Source: Bog-159 sp049511415
GTDB lineage: Bacteria; Acidobacteriota; Terriglobia; Bryobacterales; Bryobacteraceae
DNA length: 30,711 bases
Direction of reading: 5' to 3'
Assembly: GCA_049511415.1 (NCBI GenBank)
Contig: JBEKYC010000107.1
Location: 1-30,711, forward strand
Under the pieces are notes generated by a model, which worked only from the letters and a program-made list of their open reading frames with translations, was not told the DNA's origin and searched no databases. The translations under genes were made by a program, and so were the position numbers. Shown here piece after piece: positions 8,150-16,060 of the stretch. How positions within the stretch are numbered: position 1 is the stretch's first letter; each line of letters begins with the position of its first letter.

Positions 8150-9460
8150 ATGGCGGCCTGCATTTATCCGGGTTGTAACGGTGAAATCCTCTGCCAGGGG
8201 CTAGCCGGTTTCTGCGGCGAGTGCCGGCGTCCGGTCCGTCTCTGCCGGAACTGCTCGGGTCCGAACCGAGGGTTAGCGGTGAATTGCCGGCTGTGCGGCC
8301 AGACCCTGGGTGATTACCCGGCGGATTCGTCATCCTTGATTGGTGATGGCGGCTGGGACAGGCTCACCCGCCACGACGTGACGATCCGCGAATACGTCTG
8401 GTCAACTCCGCGAGCCCATGGTGGCTATTTGTGGTTCATTACGGAGAGCGGCCAACTGTGCTGCTATAGTCCCTTCGATCGCAGATATTCGGCGCAATTC
8501 GCTTTCGGCGCCGGGGTTGGTTTCTCGACCTTGCTGATTCGCGAATTTGTCCGCACCCATGCGGGCCTGCGTACGCCGGTGGTCGAGCCATTCGCCGTGG
8601 CTCTCAGCCCGGACGCGCTCATAGGTTTCGGCTTGGTTTCGAGAACCAGGATCGAATTAAGTCCGCCGGGGCCGGGCGAGTCTTTTCTGAATGACACCGT
8701 GCAGCATTTTCAAGGTTTGGACGCGGCCGATGGCAACGTGTGGTGCCTTTGTGATAATCCGCGGGAAGGCGTTTCGCTGGTGCGCGCCGATATCCCATCC
8801 GGTCAGTGCCAGAAGTGGCCTTTAGGACTTCAGCGGGCCGTCGGTCCCAGCGCGGTTGGAGGAGCCATTGTGGCCTGGAGTGAAGATGAAATGGCGGTCT
8901 TCGACAGAGGTCAGGTCCGGAAGTCTCAATTTCCCGCCGGCTTCTCACCATTTATGGGAACCGCTACCACGCCCAGCTTGCGGGGAGGACTGGGTCAGTC
9001 GCCGGCGGTGGTCTGCCGTACCGAGATCTACGTGCCCGGCTCGTTCAATCAGAAGCCGGCTTTCGCCAACTTCCATCTCGTGAACGGCGCCATAGCTGCC
9101 GCGGCTACCTTGCCGCTGCCGGGTTCCGGGGCCTACTCCCAGGATAAAGACGCCTGCCTCCTGGTGGCCACCGATGGCAGCCTGGATCGATACGAGATGG
9201 CCACTCCCAAGTCTCTCTGGAAGGACCCGCAGCTACGCTCCGACCGGTTGCCGTTTTCAGATGGCGGGTTTCACGCCGGATTTGTGCAGTCCGCGGGGGG
9301 AGAACTCCTCCGCATGCGCGGCGGCCGTGGTTCGTCGGATACGAATTTACCGCCTGCGCACAAGATCCTGGATGTGCATGGCTTTCACATGGTGGGACCA
9401 GCCCTTCTCTGTACATATTCGTCCGAGGGAGACGCAGGGATCATCTCATGGCACGCATAG
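8150..9460 (+). CDS. Double zinc-ribbon protein with propeller-like C-terminal domain
   Basis: This 436-residue protein is the first cistron of the operon. Residues 4-49 hold two Cys4 ribbons: C4/C9 with C22-x2-C25, and C32-x2-C35 with C46-x2-C49. The rest (about 60-436) is a run of short beta-rich blades such as GGYLWFITESGQLCCYSP, DGNVWCLCDNPR, GGAIVAWSEDEMAVFD and ACLLVATDGSLDRYE. These look like a WD/PQQ-type propeller, though no canonical repeat can be assigned by eye. It has no signal peptide or membrane segment, so it is probably cytoplasmic. A scaffold or sensor role is inferred. The ATG has no clear ribosome site. Its end overlaps the vWA gene by 13 bp. Confidence 0.75.
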   Translation: MAACIYPGCNGEILCQGLAGFCGECRRPVRLCRNCSGPNRGLAVNCRLCGQTLGDYPADSSSLIGDGGWDRLTRHDVTIREYVWSTPRAHGGYLWFITESGQLCCYSPFDRRYSAQFAFGAGVGFSTLLIREFVRTHAGLRTPVVEPFAVALSPDALIGFGLVSRTRIELSPPGPGESFLNDTVQHFQGLDAADGNVWCLCDNPREGVSLVRADIPSGQCQKWPLGLQRAVGPSAVGGAIVAWSEDEMAVFDRGQVRKSQFPAGFSPFMGTATTPSLRGGLGQSPAVVCRTEIYVPGSFNQKPAFANFHLVNGAIAAAATLPLPGSGAYSQDKDACLLVATDGSLDRYEMATPKSLWKDPQLRSDRLPFSDGGFHAGFVQSAGGELLRMRGGRGSSDTNLPPAHKILDVHGFHMVGPALLCTYSSEGDAGIISWHA

Positions 9461-10983
9461 TTTCGCAGCTTCTCTTGACCGCCGCCACCGCACTAGCCGC
9501 CGGCGCCGCGCCGCAGGGCCTTTTCCTGGATATCTCCGGCAGCATGCACTCCTATCACGCCGATGGAACCGTGGCCAAACTCTCCAAGCCCTTGTTGGGA
9601 GCCATTGAGAACGGCGGCGAGGTGCGCATTTATGGCTTCAACGACCAGGTGCACCGGTTTCCTTCTCTCGCCGCCATCACCCCCGCGGTGGTCGGCGGTT
9701 ATACCGATATCGGCAAGGTGGTGGATCAGGCGCTCGCGGACCGGCTGGATCTCTTCTGGATCGTCACCGACAACCTGAACCACAATCCCGGTTCCGTGGA
9801 GGGAGCCGGGATGGAACATTTCTACCTGAAATTGCGCGATGACAGAGTCGAGCGCGTGACCGTTTTCCCCGTAATTATCGGGCCCGGCAAAACGGCTTTG
9901 ATTGTCTATGCGGTCCTCCTGAATCCGAACAGCGCGGCGCTCTACGACCAGGGAATCGCCGGCTTTGAGAAGGGCGCCAACGCCATGCTGCACACCGACG
10001 CGCTGCGCATGAAGCCGCTGGACAAGGGAACCATCAGTACCACTATCACTCCCCGCGGGGAAGGCAGCGGTAAGGCCGGCATGGAGTTCTATGAAACGGG
10101 AAAGCCGATCCGAAAAACCATCGACGTGAAGTTTCAGTCTTCGCTCAGCCACATCGCCATCACCGACTCCGACATCGAAGTGATGCAGCAGCCGCCCAGC
10201 TTTCAAGAAAGCTCGCTGCTGCGTGCCGACGATCAATCGATTCAAATCCATCCCAACAAGATCAGCACCCTTCCGGGCGGCGGCACCACCGCCCAGCGAT
10301 ACGAAATCGTGGTGAACTTATCCCGCTTACGCCTCAAACCGGGAATCCGCACCCTATGGAAAGCGGCGTTCGGCAAGAACTCCGAGGAAGCCCGCTACGA
10401 TACGGTCTTGCTTATTAAAGTGCCGGGCAAAAACTTCCGGCTCCATGAGGACTTCCTCCGCAGGTTCCACGCCTCCACGCCGCAGGAAGCCAAGGCCACT
10501 GGCCGCGTCTATGCCCTGGACCAACTCCCGCAACTGATGAGTGCCGACTTGACCTCCGTGGAGGTTCACCATGAGATGGTTTTCCTGGTGAAGTATCCTC
10601 TTTATCCCACTCTGATCTGGTTGGCGGCGGCCTTGGTGCTGGTCGCCGTGGCGGTGCCGGTGGTGAAGTTCGGTCCCCGGTTGATGCCGTCCGCCAAGAG
10701 CAAATGGACGGTCACAGTGGAAGGCGACGACCCCGCGCCGGCCGCCATAAACGGGGGCAAGTTGATGGTTGACGGCGTGGAGCGGGGCAGCGTGGTGGAC
10801 GATGTATTCACGCCCGCCCCCCAGGTGGAGTTGGCAGGGGGCGCCGCGACGGCGGCGCTGGAACACGGGACGACCATTGACATGCGCGTCGGCCGCCAGC
10901 CGATGCGCCTCAAGTTCGAGGAGAAGGGCCACCGCGAAAAACCGCAGGCGGCCACCCACAGGACCGTTAACAGGAGAGACTGA
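9448..10983 (+). CDS. Membrane-anchored von Willebrand factor A domain protein
   Basis: This 511-residue protein starts with a hydrophobic signal sequence (residues about 4-21). A vWA domain follows with all the metal-ion-dependent adhesion site residues: DISGS (D28, S30, S32), T86 in GYTDIG and D108 in IVTDN. Such domains bind partner proteins through a divalent metal. A beta-rich middle region of unknown fold follows. A single membrane helix lies at about 384-406 (LIWLAAALVLVAVAVPVVKF) and a C-terminal domain of about 100 residues comes after it. If residues 1-21 are cleaved, the vWA part is periplasmic and the tail cytoplasmic. The gene overlaps both neighbours (13 bp upstream, 1 bp TGATG downstream), which implies translational coupling. 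vWA proteins are known partners of some bacterial tubulin-like proteins. Confidence 0.88.
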   Translation: MARIVSQLLLTAATALAAGAAPQGLFLDISGSMHSYHADGTVAKLSKPLLGAIENGGEVRIYGFNDQVHRFPSLAAITPAVVGGYTDIGKVVDQALADRLDLFWIVTDNLNHNPGSVEGAGMEHFYLKLRDDRVERVTVFPVIIGPGKTALIVYAVLLNPNSAALYDQGIAGFEKGANAMLHTDALRMKPLDKGTISTTITPRGEGSGKAGMEFYETGKPIRKTIDVKFQSSLSHIAITDSDIEVMQQPPSFQESSLLRADDQSIQIHPNKISTLPGGGTTAQRYEIVVNLSRLRLKPGIRTLWKAAFGKNSEEARYDTVLLIKVPGKNFRLHEDFLRRFHASTPQEAKATGRVYALDQLPQLMSADLTSVEVHHEMVFLVKYPLYPTLIWLAAALVLVAVAVPVVKFGPRLMPSAKSKWTVTVEGDDPAPAAINGGKLMVDGVERGSVVDDVFTPAPQVELAGGAATAALEHGTTIDMRVGRQPMRLKFEEKGHREKPQAATHRTVNRRD

Positions 10984-11471
10984 TGGCTCAAACAAGCAAG
11001 ACCGCTGTAAGAAGAATCGTCACGACCGTATTTACGTTCTTCTTTTTGTGCAATGTGATTCTGGCCGTGCTGGCGTTGGGCGCCACGTTTGGCGGCGGGC
11101 GTCCCATGTCGGTGCTGCCCGAGGATACCGGACCCGCCATACGCGTATTCATCGTGCTGGCGGGAACCGCGCTGGCTTGGCTGCTGGCACGCTGGCTGTA
11201 CCTGCAGATGCTCCACGGCGATTTCGGTCCCGACGAATCCGCCAGCGGCGCGGCGGCTCTCATGGTCTATTTGGTTCTCCTGTTCTCCGGCGCCGTGTTT
11301 GCCGGCCCCGTTCTGTGGGCTTGGCTGTTATTGCTGCTATTGGTGATGATCTTGATCGCTCTGTTCGGCTTGCGGTCCACCGTGGGAACTCTGCTGGCGG
11401 CCATCGTTATCACTGTTTGCCTGGCCACGGGCGTGATCCTCTATTATTTTCTGCCCAGCCTTCAATCGTAA
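10983..11471 (+). CDS. Small polytopic membrane protein
   Basis: This 162-residue protein has about five hydrophobic segments: residues about 13-34, 53-73, 90-108, 110-130 and 134-156. The loop around 74-88 is acidic (HGDFGPDESAS). I do not recognise a family. The start ATG shares one base with the vWA stop (TGATG) and is preceded by AGGAGAG. Placed between the vWA and tubulin-like genes, it may be the membrane platform on which they act; this is inferred from position. Confidence 0.8.
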   Translation: MAQTSKTAVRRIVTTVFTFFFLCNVILAVLALGATFGGGRPMSVLPEDTGPAIRVFIVLAGTALAWLLARWLYLQMLHGDFGPDESASGAAALMVYLVLLFSGAVFAGPVLWAWLLLLLLVMILIALFGLRSTVGTLLAAIVITVCLATGVILYYFLPSLQS

Positions 11472-11483
11472 AGGAGCACAGCT

Positions 11484-14400
11484 ATGCACCCAAACGTGAA
11501 TCCGATTCCATATCGTCCCGCCCTTTTCATCGGCTTGGGAGGAACAGGTAAGGAAGTGCTCTTGCGCCTGCGCCGCAGATTTTATGAGCGCTTCCGAACC
11601 ACTGATGTGCCTTTCGCGCGATTCCTGTGGGTGGATACCGACACGCGCGCCGTGGATGCCCGCGGAGAAAAGCTGGACGAGGCCTTTAGCGCCGTGTCGT
11701 TCGGGCCAACTGAAACGGTCAGTCTGCTCAAGAATACCGTCGGCACCGATATGGCCGACATCTTCGACAATCCCGAGAAGAATGCCTACATCCACAAATG
11801 GCTCTACGAGGAAGTGGAGCGATTTGGCAGGGCCATCGGGGACGGCGCCGGCGGTGTGCGCGCGATCGGCAGGCTTACGCTCTTTGCCGGTTATGACCGC
11901 CTCCGCCAGGCGGTCGAAACCAGTTTTCAGCAACTGGCTGAAAACCGGACCATTGAGCGCACCACGAAGTTCTTCGAAGGGATGGGACTTCCGCTGGTTA
12001 ATACGGCCGTTGCGGTGGATCCCATCGTATTCGTGGTTGCTTCCTTAGCCGGCGGCACCGGCTGCGGCACCTTCCTCGACACCGGTTTCATGCTGTGCGA
12101 AACTCTCAAACGCCTGCGGGGATCGGACGAGCACGACGGTTTTTTCTCGTACCTGTTCATGCCCAATGTTTATTATTCGAGCCCAAGCGCCGGGGAGCTG
12201 GCCAAGCGTTCCTTTGGCAACGCCTATGCCGCCTTGAAGGAGTTGGATCATTTCACCAAGCGAATCAGTACACCGGGTGTCGCCGGCGGCCATGACGTGA
12301 GTATCGACTTTCATGTGCAATGGAGACGAAATCAGGAGATGAACATCAAGGGGCCGCCTTATAACGCGGTTTACCTGTTGGAGACGACCAATGAAGCCGG
12401 CGTCTCGATCGGCTCCGATCATCGCAAAGACCTTTTCAGCATGCTGGCCGAGTGCCTCTTCCTCGATCTGCTGCCGGGCGCATTTGCCGACGCCAAGCGC
12501 TCCGACTACTCCAACATCGTCGCCATTCTCGCCGGCCCGGAAGGAGCCAACAATGTGGCGGGGGGCGTGATTCTTACGCAGATGTTTTCGCGCCGTTATG
12601 CCTCCTGCGGACTTTCCAAAATAGAGATCCCGGTGGATTCCGTGCGCGGCGCGTGCGGAGCCGGTCTCGCCGCGGATATCTTGGGCTATATCGTGCGCGA
12701 TAGCGAGGACGCCTCGGTCGCCAAAAGCGTTCGGGACAACCTGGCCGGTTACAAGCTGGATGCCGACGGCATTCCGTCGTTGTATACCGGCGAATGGAAA
12801 GATCAGATACATACGGGCGTCGCCGAATTCTTCCGCTCCGTCGTGGTCCGCAGCCAGGTGGATGTCGACGGCCTCAAGCTGGGCCTGGAGAAACTCACGG
12901 AATCGCTTTCCGGCCCTTCCGGCGACGTGGCGCGATGGTTCCGCAAACGCACCGGCACGGTGGCGGAACAGGCGCGCACCGCGGCAGCTACTCTCCTACG
13001 CGAGCAATGCCTGGAGAATGAAGAACGCGGACTGATGGCGACTATTCGCAAAGGTGGCTTCCTGGAACTTGCGCAGGACCAGGTGCGCGCCATGCATTCG
13101 CCGGACCAGGCGGGCAGCCAGGCCGTTTTCGACCGCCGCAAGAGCCTGGCCGAAGAAGATGCCAAGATCCTGCGGGGGGATCGGGACCGCTATCTGGCGG
13201 AGTTGGACGCGGCGATCGGCAGCATTCCGATCCTGATTTTGCATGCGAGACATGAAACCACCCGCATTCTCATGAACCGGATTCGCGATTGCGCCGAGCA
13301 GGCGATTCTGGCGCGGGCGGAAGCCGTCTTGATCGAGGAGTGCAAGAAAGTTGCTCTGGAGTTGGATAAAGCCCTGGTAGAGTGGCGTGCGCGGTTGGGC
13401 AACCTTGCCGACAAATTCGCTGGGGCGCACGCCGCCTCGAACACACGCCGGGAAGAATTCATGCAAAGCCTCGATACGGGGGCGCACCTTCTCTTTACCC
13501 GCTACTTCAGCATGGCGACCGACTGGCCCCTGTTTTATAAGCTCGGCGTCGATCCAGATACTAATCGCCCCTCCGAGGTCAATCCCGCGCAGGAATACGG
13601 TCGCCTCTTGCGAGCCTGGAACGCGCCCAACGGCGTTCTGGACCTGGCGGCATTGTTCGAAAGAGAATCCGAAGACGAAGTTGGGCGGAGGATGCAGAAA
13701 TACTGCGAAGACCTGTTCGCTAAAGACATGAACCAGCATGAGCGCCCCGTCTCGCTCTATGATCGCCCGGTATTCAAAGACCCGGTGTCCCGTAGAAGTG
13801 TGCTGGTGGACCTGGTTCGCCGCGCGCGCCCCTTGCTGCGGCAGGGAGCCACTACGGAAAAGCCCCGCTTCGCCTATCTCGGTTTGTATACGCATAATCC
13901 CCGGACGCCCGAAGAGCAGGGCATTATCGATGAGATCCGCGACCTTGTGCGCGCGCATGCCGGCTCGAGCTATCTACTGGATATCCAACCGCTCGAAAAG
14001 CCGTACGAGATGTACCTCTATTTTTCCAATTACGCATTTTCGGCTCCCAGCCTGCCCGTCGTATTTAACGAGTGCCACGAGGCTTACACGGATTTCTATA
14101 CGGAGATGCTGAATGTTCCGTCCGGGGCTCCCCAGAGCTCGATACCTTTGCACGCTTCCAAGTTGTGGGAGGGCAAGTTCGACGACCTGCAAACCTACAA
14201 CGACTCCCAGGCTAAGGTCCTGGTTGAGGTGCTTTCGATCCTTCTGTTCGGCACCATGCTAAAAGTGGTGAGGCCAAGGGTAGAGAAGACCCAATTGGTA
14301 TACGAATACATGCTGGGCGCGCCGCTCAACCGGCCCAATACCATCGGCAACCGAAGGCTTTTTATCTCACGGCTGACACGTGAGAACGACACGCGCCTGA

Positions 14401-14723
14401 TGTTCCTCCAAGCGATCAGTGAGCGCGAAACCGCCCTGACCAAGGAGCAGGCCGTGGCCTACACCTGGGCGCTGACCGCGAGCCTTTCGGATCCGGAAAT
14501 GCTTCCGGCTTTACCCGAATACAAATTGCTTAGCGACAAACTTAATACGATTTACGACTTGGCCATCGCCAAGGGCGCCGATCCGATTGCAGTCGATTCC
14601 TCCCTCTTCGATTTAGCGAACCGGTTCGAATTGATTAAGGCTAATGCGGGTCTCGGCCTTGAATGGCCCGTCGCCAACCAGCCAGTGGTGAAGAACATCG
14701 ACCTCTGGGTTAAGAAGCGCTAG
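11484..14723 (+). CDS. Large tubulin/FtsZ-superfamily GTPase (Tubulin-like, PF13809 type)
   Basis: This 1079-residue protein has tubulin-superfamily nucleotide-binding loops at its N-terminus. They are FIGLGGTG at 15-22 (T1), WVDTD at 49-53, a Gly-rich GAGGVRAIGR at 121-130, and the signature loop SLAGGTGCGTFLDTG at 187-201 (T4, the GGGTGTG motif of tubulin and FtsZ). A region near PYNAVYLLE (about 290-300) could be the next core strand. The remaining 700 residues are mostly helical, with a charged segment around 450-640, and have no family I can name. It is about three times the length of FtsZ, as in the large FtsZ-like families reported next to vWA genes. It should bind GTP and may polymerise or remodel membranes, which is not shown by sequence. 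The ribosome site AAAGGAG is strong. The gaps are 12 bp upstream and 24 bp downstream. Confidence 0.88.
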   Translation: MHPNVNPIPYRPALFIGLGGTGKEVLLRLRRRFYERFRTTDVPFARFLWVDTDTRAVDARGEKLDEAFSAVSFGPTETVSLLKNTVGTDMADIFDNPEKNAYIHKWLYEEVERFGRAIGDGAGGVRAIGRLTLFAGYDRLRQAVETSFQQLAENRTIERTTKFFEGMGLPLVNTAVAVDPIVFVVASLAGGTGCGTFLDTGFMLCETLKRLRGSDEHDGFFSYLFMPNVYYSSPSAGELAKRSFGNAYAALKELDHFTKRISTPGVAGGHDVSIDFHVQWRRNQEMNIKGPPYNAVYLLETTNEAGVSIGSDHRKDLFSMLAECLFLDLLPGAFADAKRSDYSNIVAILAGPEGANNVAGGVILTQMFSRRYASCGLSKIEIPVDSVRGACGAGLAADILGYIVRDSEDASVAKSVRDNLAGYKLDADGIPSLYTGEWKDQIHTGVAEFFRSVVVRSQVDVDGLKLGLEKLTESLSGPSGDVARWFRKRTGTVAEQARTAAATLLREQCLENEERGLMATIRKGGFLELAQDQVRAMHSPDQAGSQAVFDRRKSLAEEDAKILRGDRDRYLAELDAAIGSIPILILHARHETTRILMNRIRDCAEQAILARAEAVLIEECKKVALELDKALVEWRARLGNLADKFAGAHAASNTRREEFMQSLDTGAHLLFTRYFSMATDWPLFYKLGVDPDTNRPSEVNPAQEYGRLLRAWNAPNGVLDLAALFERESEDEVGRRMQKYCEDLFAKDMNQHERPVSLYDRPVFKDPVSRRSVLVDLVRRARPLLRQGATTEKPRFAYLGLYTHNPRTPEEQGIIDEIRDLVRAHAGSSYLLDIQPLEKPYEMYLYFSNYAFSAPSLPVVFNECHEAYTDFYTEMLNVPSGAPQSSIPLHASKLWEGKFDDLQTYNDSQAKVLVEVLSILLFGTMLKVVRPRVEKTQLVYEYMLGAPLNRPNTIGNRRLFISRLTRENDTRLMFLQAISERETALTKEQAVAYTWALTASLSDPEMLPALPEYKLLSDKLNTIYDLAIAKGADPIAVDSSLFDLANRFELIKANAGLGLEWPVANQPVVKNIDLWVKKR

Positions 14724-14747
14724 CTTTCACCCTACGGAGAATCTGAC

Positions 14748-15593
14748 GTGCCGACCCTTTGCCCCGATTGCCAGGTTTGGGAGATCATCCCGACCGATAA
14801 CTTCTGTGCCTTCTGCCGGCGGAAGTTTATCAGTCTCGGGATCTCGATCCACCCGGCGCATATTCCGGCCGGCGAGATTCGCCAGATTGTCCTCACCATC
14901 CACAACCTTTCCGGCGAGAAGCCGATCCAGGTGAGTTCCATCCGCACCAGCGCGGAATGGTTGAGCGGAGACTTTTCGCGGATCGCCTTACCCTTCCCCG
15001 TGCTCCCCAACAGCGACTTTGAGATGCTTCTGTTCGCGGACTCGGCTGGCCTGGAGTCGGCGGTCGCCGAAGTGTCGGTGGAATCCAGCGCCGGCAACGA
15101 CACCGCGGGATTGGAGATTTCGCCATTTCCGGAGGTTCGCCTGGAAGCGGAACACGGCGGCAAGTGCCATCTGGTTCTAGACCAAACACAGGACGCGCGC
15201 GCCTCCGTGCGAGTCATCGTGGCGAGCGGAAAAGTATCCCTGCGCGGTATCACCGTGTCGCCCGCGGACATCGGTGCGCCTGTTACGGCGTTTAGTTTGC
15301 CGGCCGAGCTTTCGCCGGCCGCCGCGCCGGCCGAGATTCTGCTGCGCTTCGACAAGGAGGTTCTTCGGCAACAACAGCGGGAGTTGCCTTGCCGCGTCAA
15401 CGCCCAGTTCCGGGATGCCTTCGAAAACGAATTCGAGTGCGGTATCGATCTGACCGTTTGCTGCTCGGATCCGCCCGAGATGATGGTCTGGGAACAATAC
15501 GACCCGCAATGCGAATGTTCCCGCAATGCGAATGTTCGACCGGTGAACCGCATACTTTTCGGCTCACGATTCAGAATGTGGACCGCGCGCTGA
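14748..15593 (+). CDS. Segment 1 of the broken Hsp70-like gene: zinc ribbon plus beta-rich domains
   Basis: As written this frame gives 281 residues. Residues 1-25 are a Cys4 ribbon (LCPDC, FCAFC). Residues about 28-250 contain beta-strand-rich sequence with an immunoglobulin/ASPM-like look (IRQIVLTIHNLSGEKPI, VRVIVASGKVSLRG). Authentic sequence stops at about residue 258 (DPQCEC, base 15520). The last 24 residues, ending FRMWTAR, are an out-of-frame artefact of the 17-bp duplication. A gene caller would probably report it as a separate hypothetical protein. If expressed alone it could still be a folded zinc-ribbon adaptor. Confidence 0.6.
   Translation: MPTLCPDCQVWEIIPTDNFCAFCRRKFISLGISIHPAHIPAGEIRQIVLTIHNLSGEKPIQVSSIRTSAEWLSGDFSRIALPFPVLPNSDFEMLLFADSAGLESAVAEVSVESSAGNDTAGLEISPFPEVRLEAEHGGKCHLVLDQTQDARASVRVIVASGKVSLRGITVSPADIGAPVTAFSLPAELSPAAAPAEILLRFDKEVLRQQQRELPCRVNAQFRDAFENEFECGIDLTVCCSDPPEMMVWEQYDPQCECSRNANVRPVNRILFGSRFRMWTAR
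15504..15537 (+). repeat. Exact 17-bp tandem duplication inside the Hsp70-like gene
   Basis: The unit CCGCAATGCGAATGTTC occurs twice back to back, at 15504-15520 and 15521-15537, with no mismatch. Removing one copy joins DPQCEC directly to STGEPHTFRLTIQN in one frame, which shows that the duplication causes the frame break. The unit has no internal symmetry and no flanking insertion-sequence marks, so replication slippage is the simplest origin. Confidence 0.95.
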
Positions 15594-16060
15594 AAGATTT
15601 GAACGGACGCGCTCCACTGGAGATCCTGGCGGTGGAAGCGGTGGATTCAGACGGCGCTGCCATTCCCTGGATCGAGCGCCTGACCGATCTGAGTCAGCCT
15701 CTTCGCATTGACAGTGGCCAGACGGCGCGGGTTGAGTTCAAAGTCTTTCCGCAGGGTTCCAGCCTGCATCAGCGTCCCGAGGTTGGCGCGGGCGAGCACG
15801 TGATCCGGTTCGTGTTCTCCACCAACCTGCCGCGTGAGTCCCAACCGCTCGAGTTCGCGGTCATTGTGCGGGATCCGCCTGTTTTCGACGGCGTGTTGGC
15901 CATCGACTTCGGCACGAGCAACTCGTGCGCCGCTTTCCTGAGCCGGACCCAGGAAGGCTGCACCATGGGGTTGATCGAGCGCCAGGATTTCACGGGCGAC
16001 CGCGCCAAAAGCCCCTCGAAGGCGACCAGGCGATTACCGACTACGGCGGCCGCGTATTGA
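15538..16060 (+). pseudogene. Segment 2 of the broken Hsp70-like gene: end of beta domain and phosphate-1 loop
   Basis: This frame carries STGEPHTFRLTIQNVDRALK directly after the duplication. It continues through a second beta-rich domain (RVEFKVFPQGSS, HVIRFVFSTNLP) and reaches VLAIDFGTSNSCAAFLS, the Hsp70 phosphate-1 loop, at about 15895-15945. It then reads GLIERQDFTGDRAKSP and degenerates into SKATRRLPTTAAAY and a stop at 16058-16060. It has no start codon of its own with a convincing ribosome site. The frame stays open upstream to an ATG at 15389, but that part overlaps segment 1 out of frame. Confidence 0.6.

Noticed and set aside
12996..13958. Minus-strand open frame of 320 codons inside the tubulin-like gene
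   Set aside because: No recognisable motif. It is a mirror of the real codon pattern of the plus-strand gene.
15500..16020. Programmed frameshifting in the Hsp70-like gene
   Set aside because: There is no slippery heptamer at either break, and the first is fully explained by a tandem duplication.
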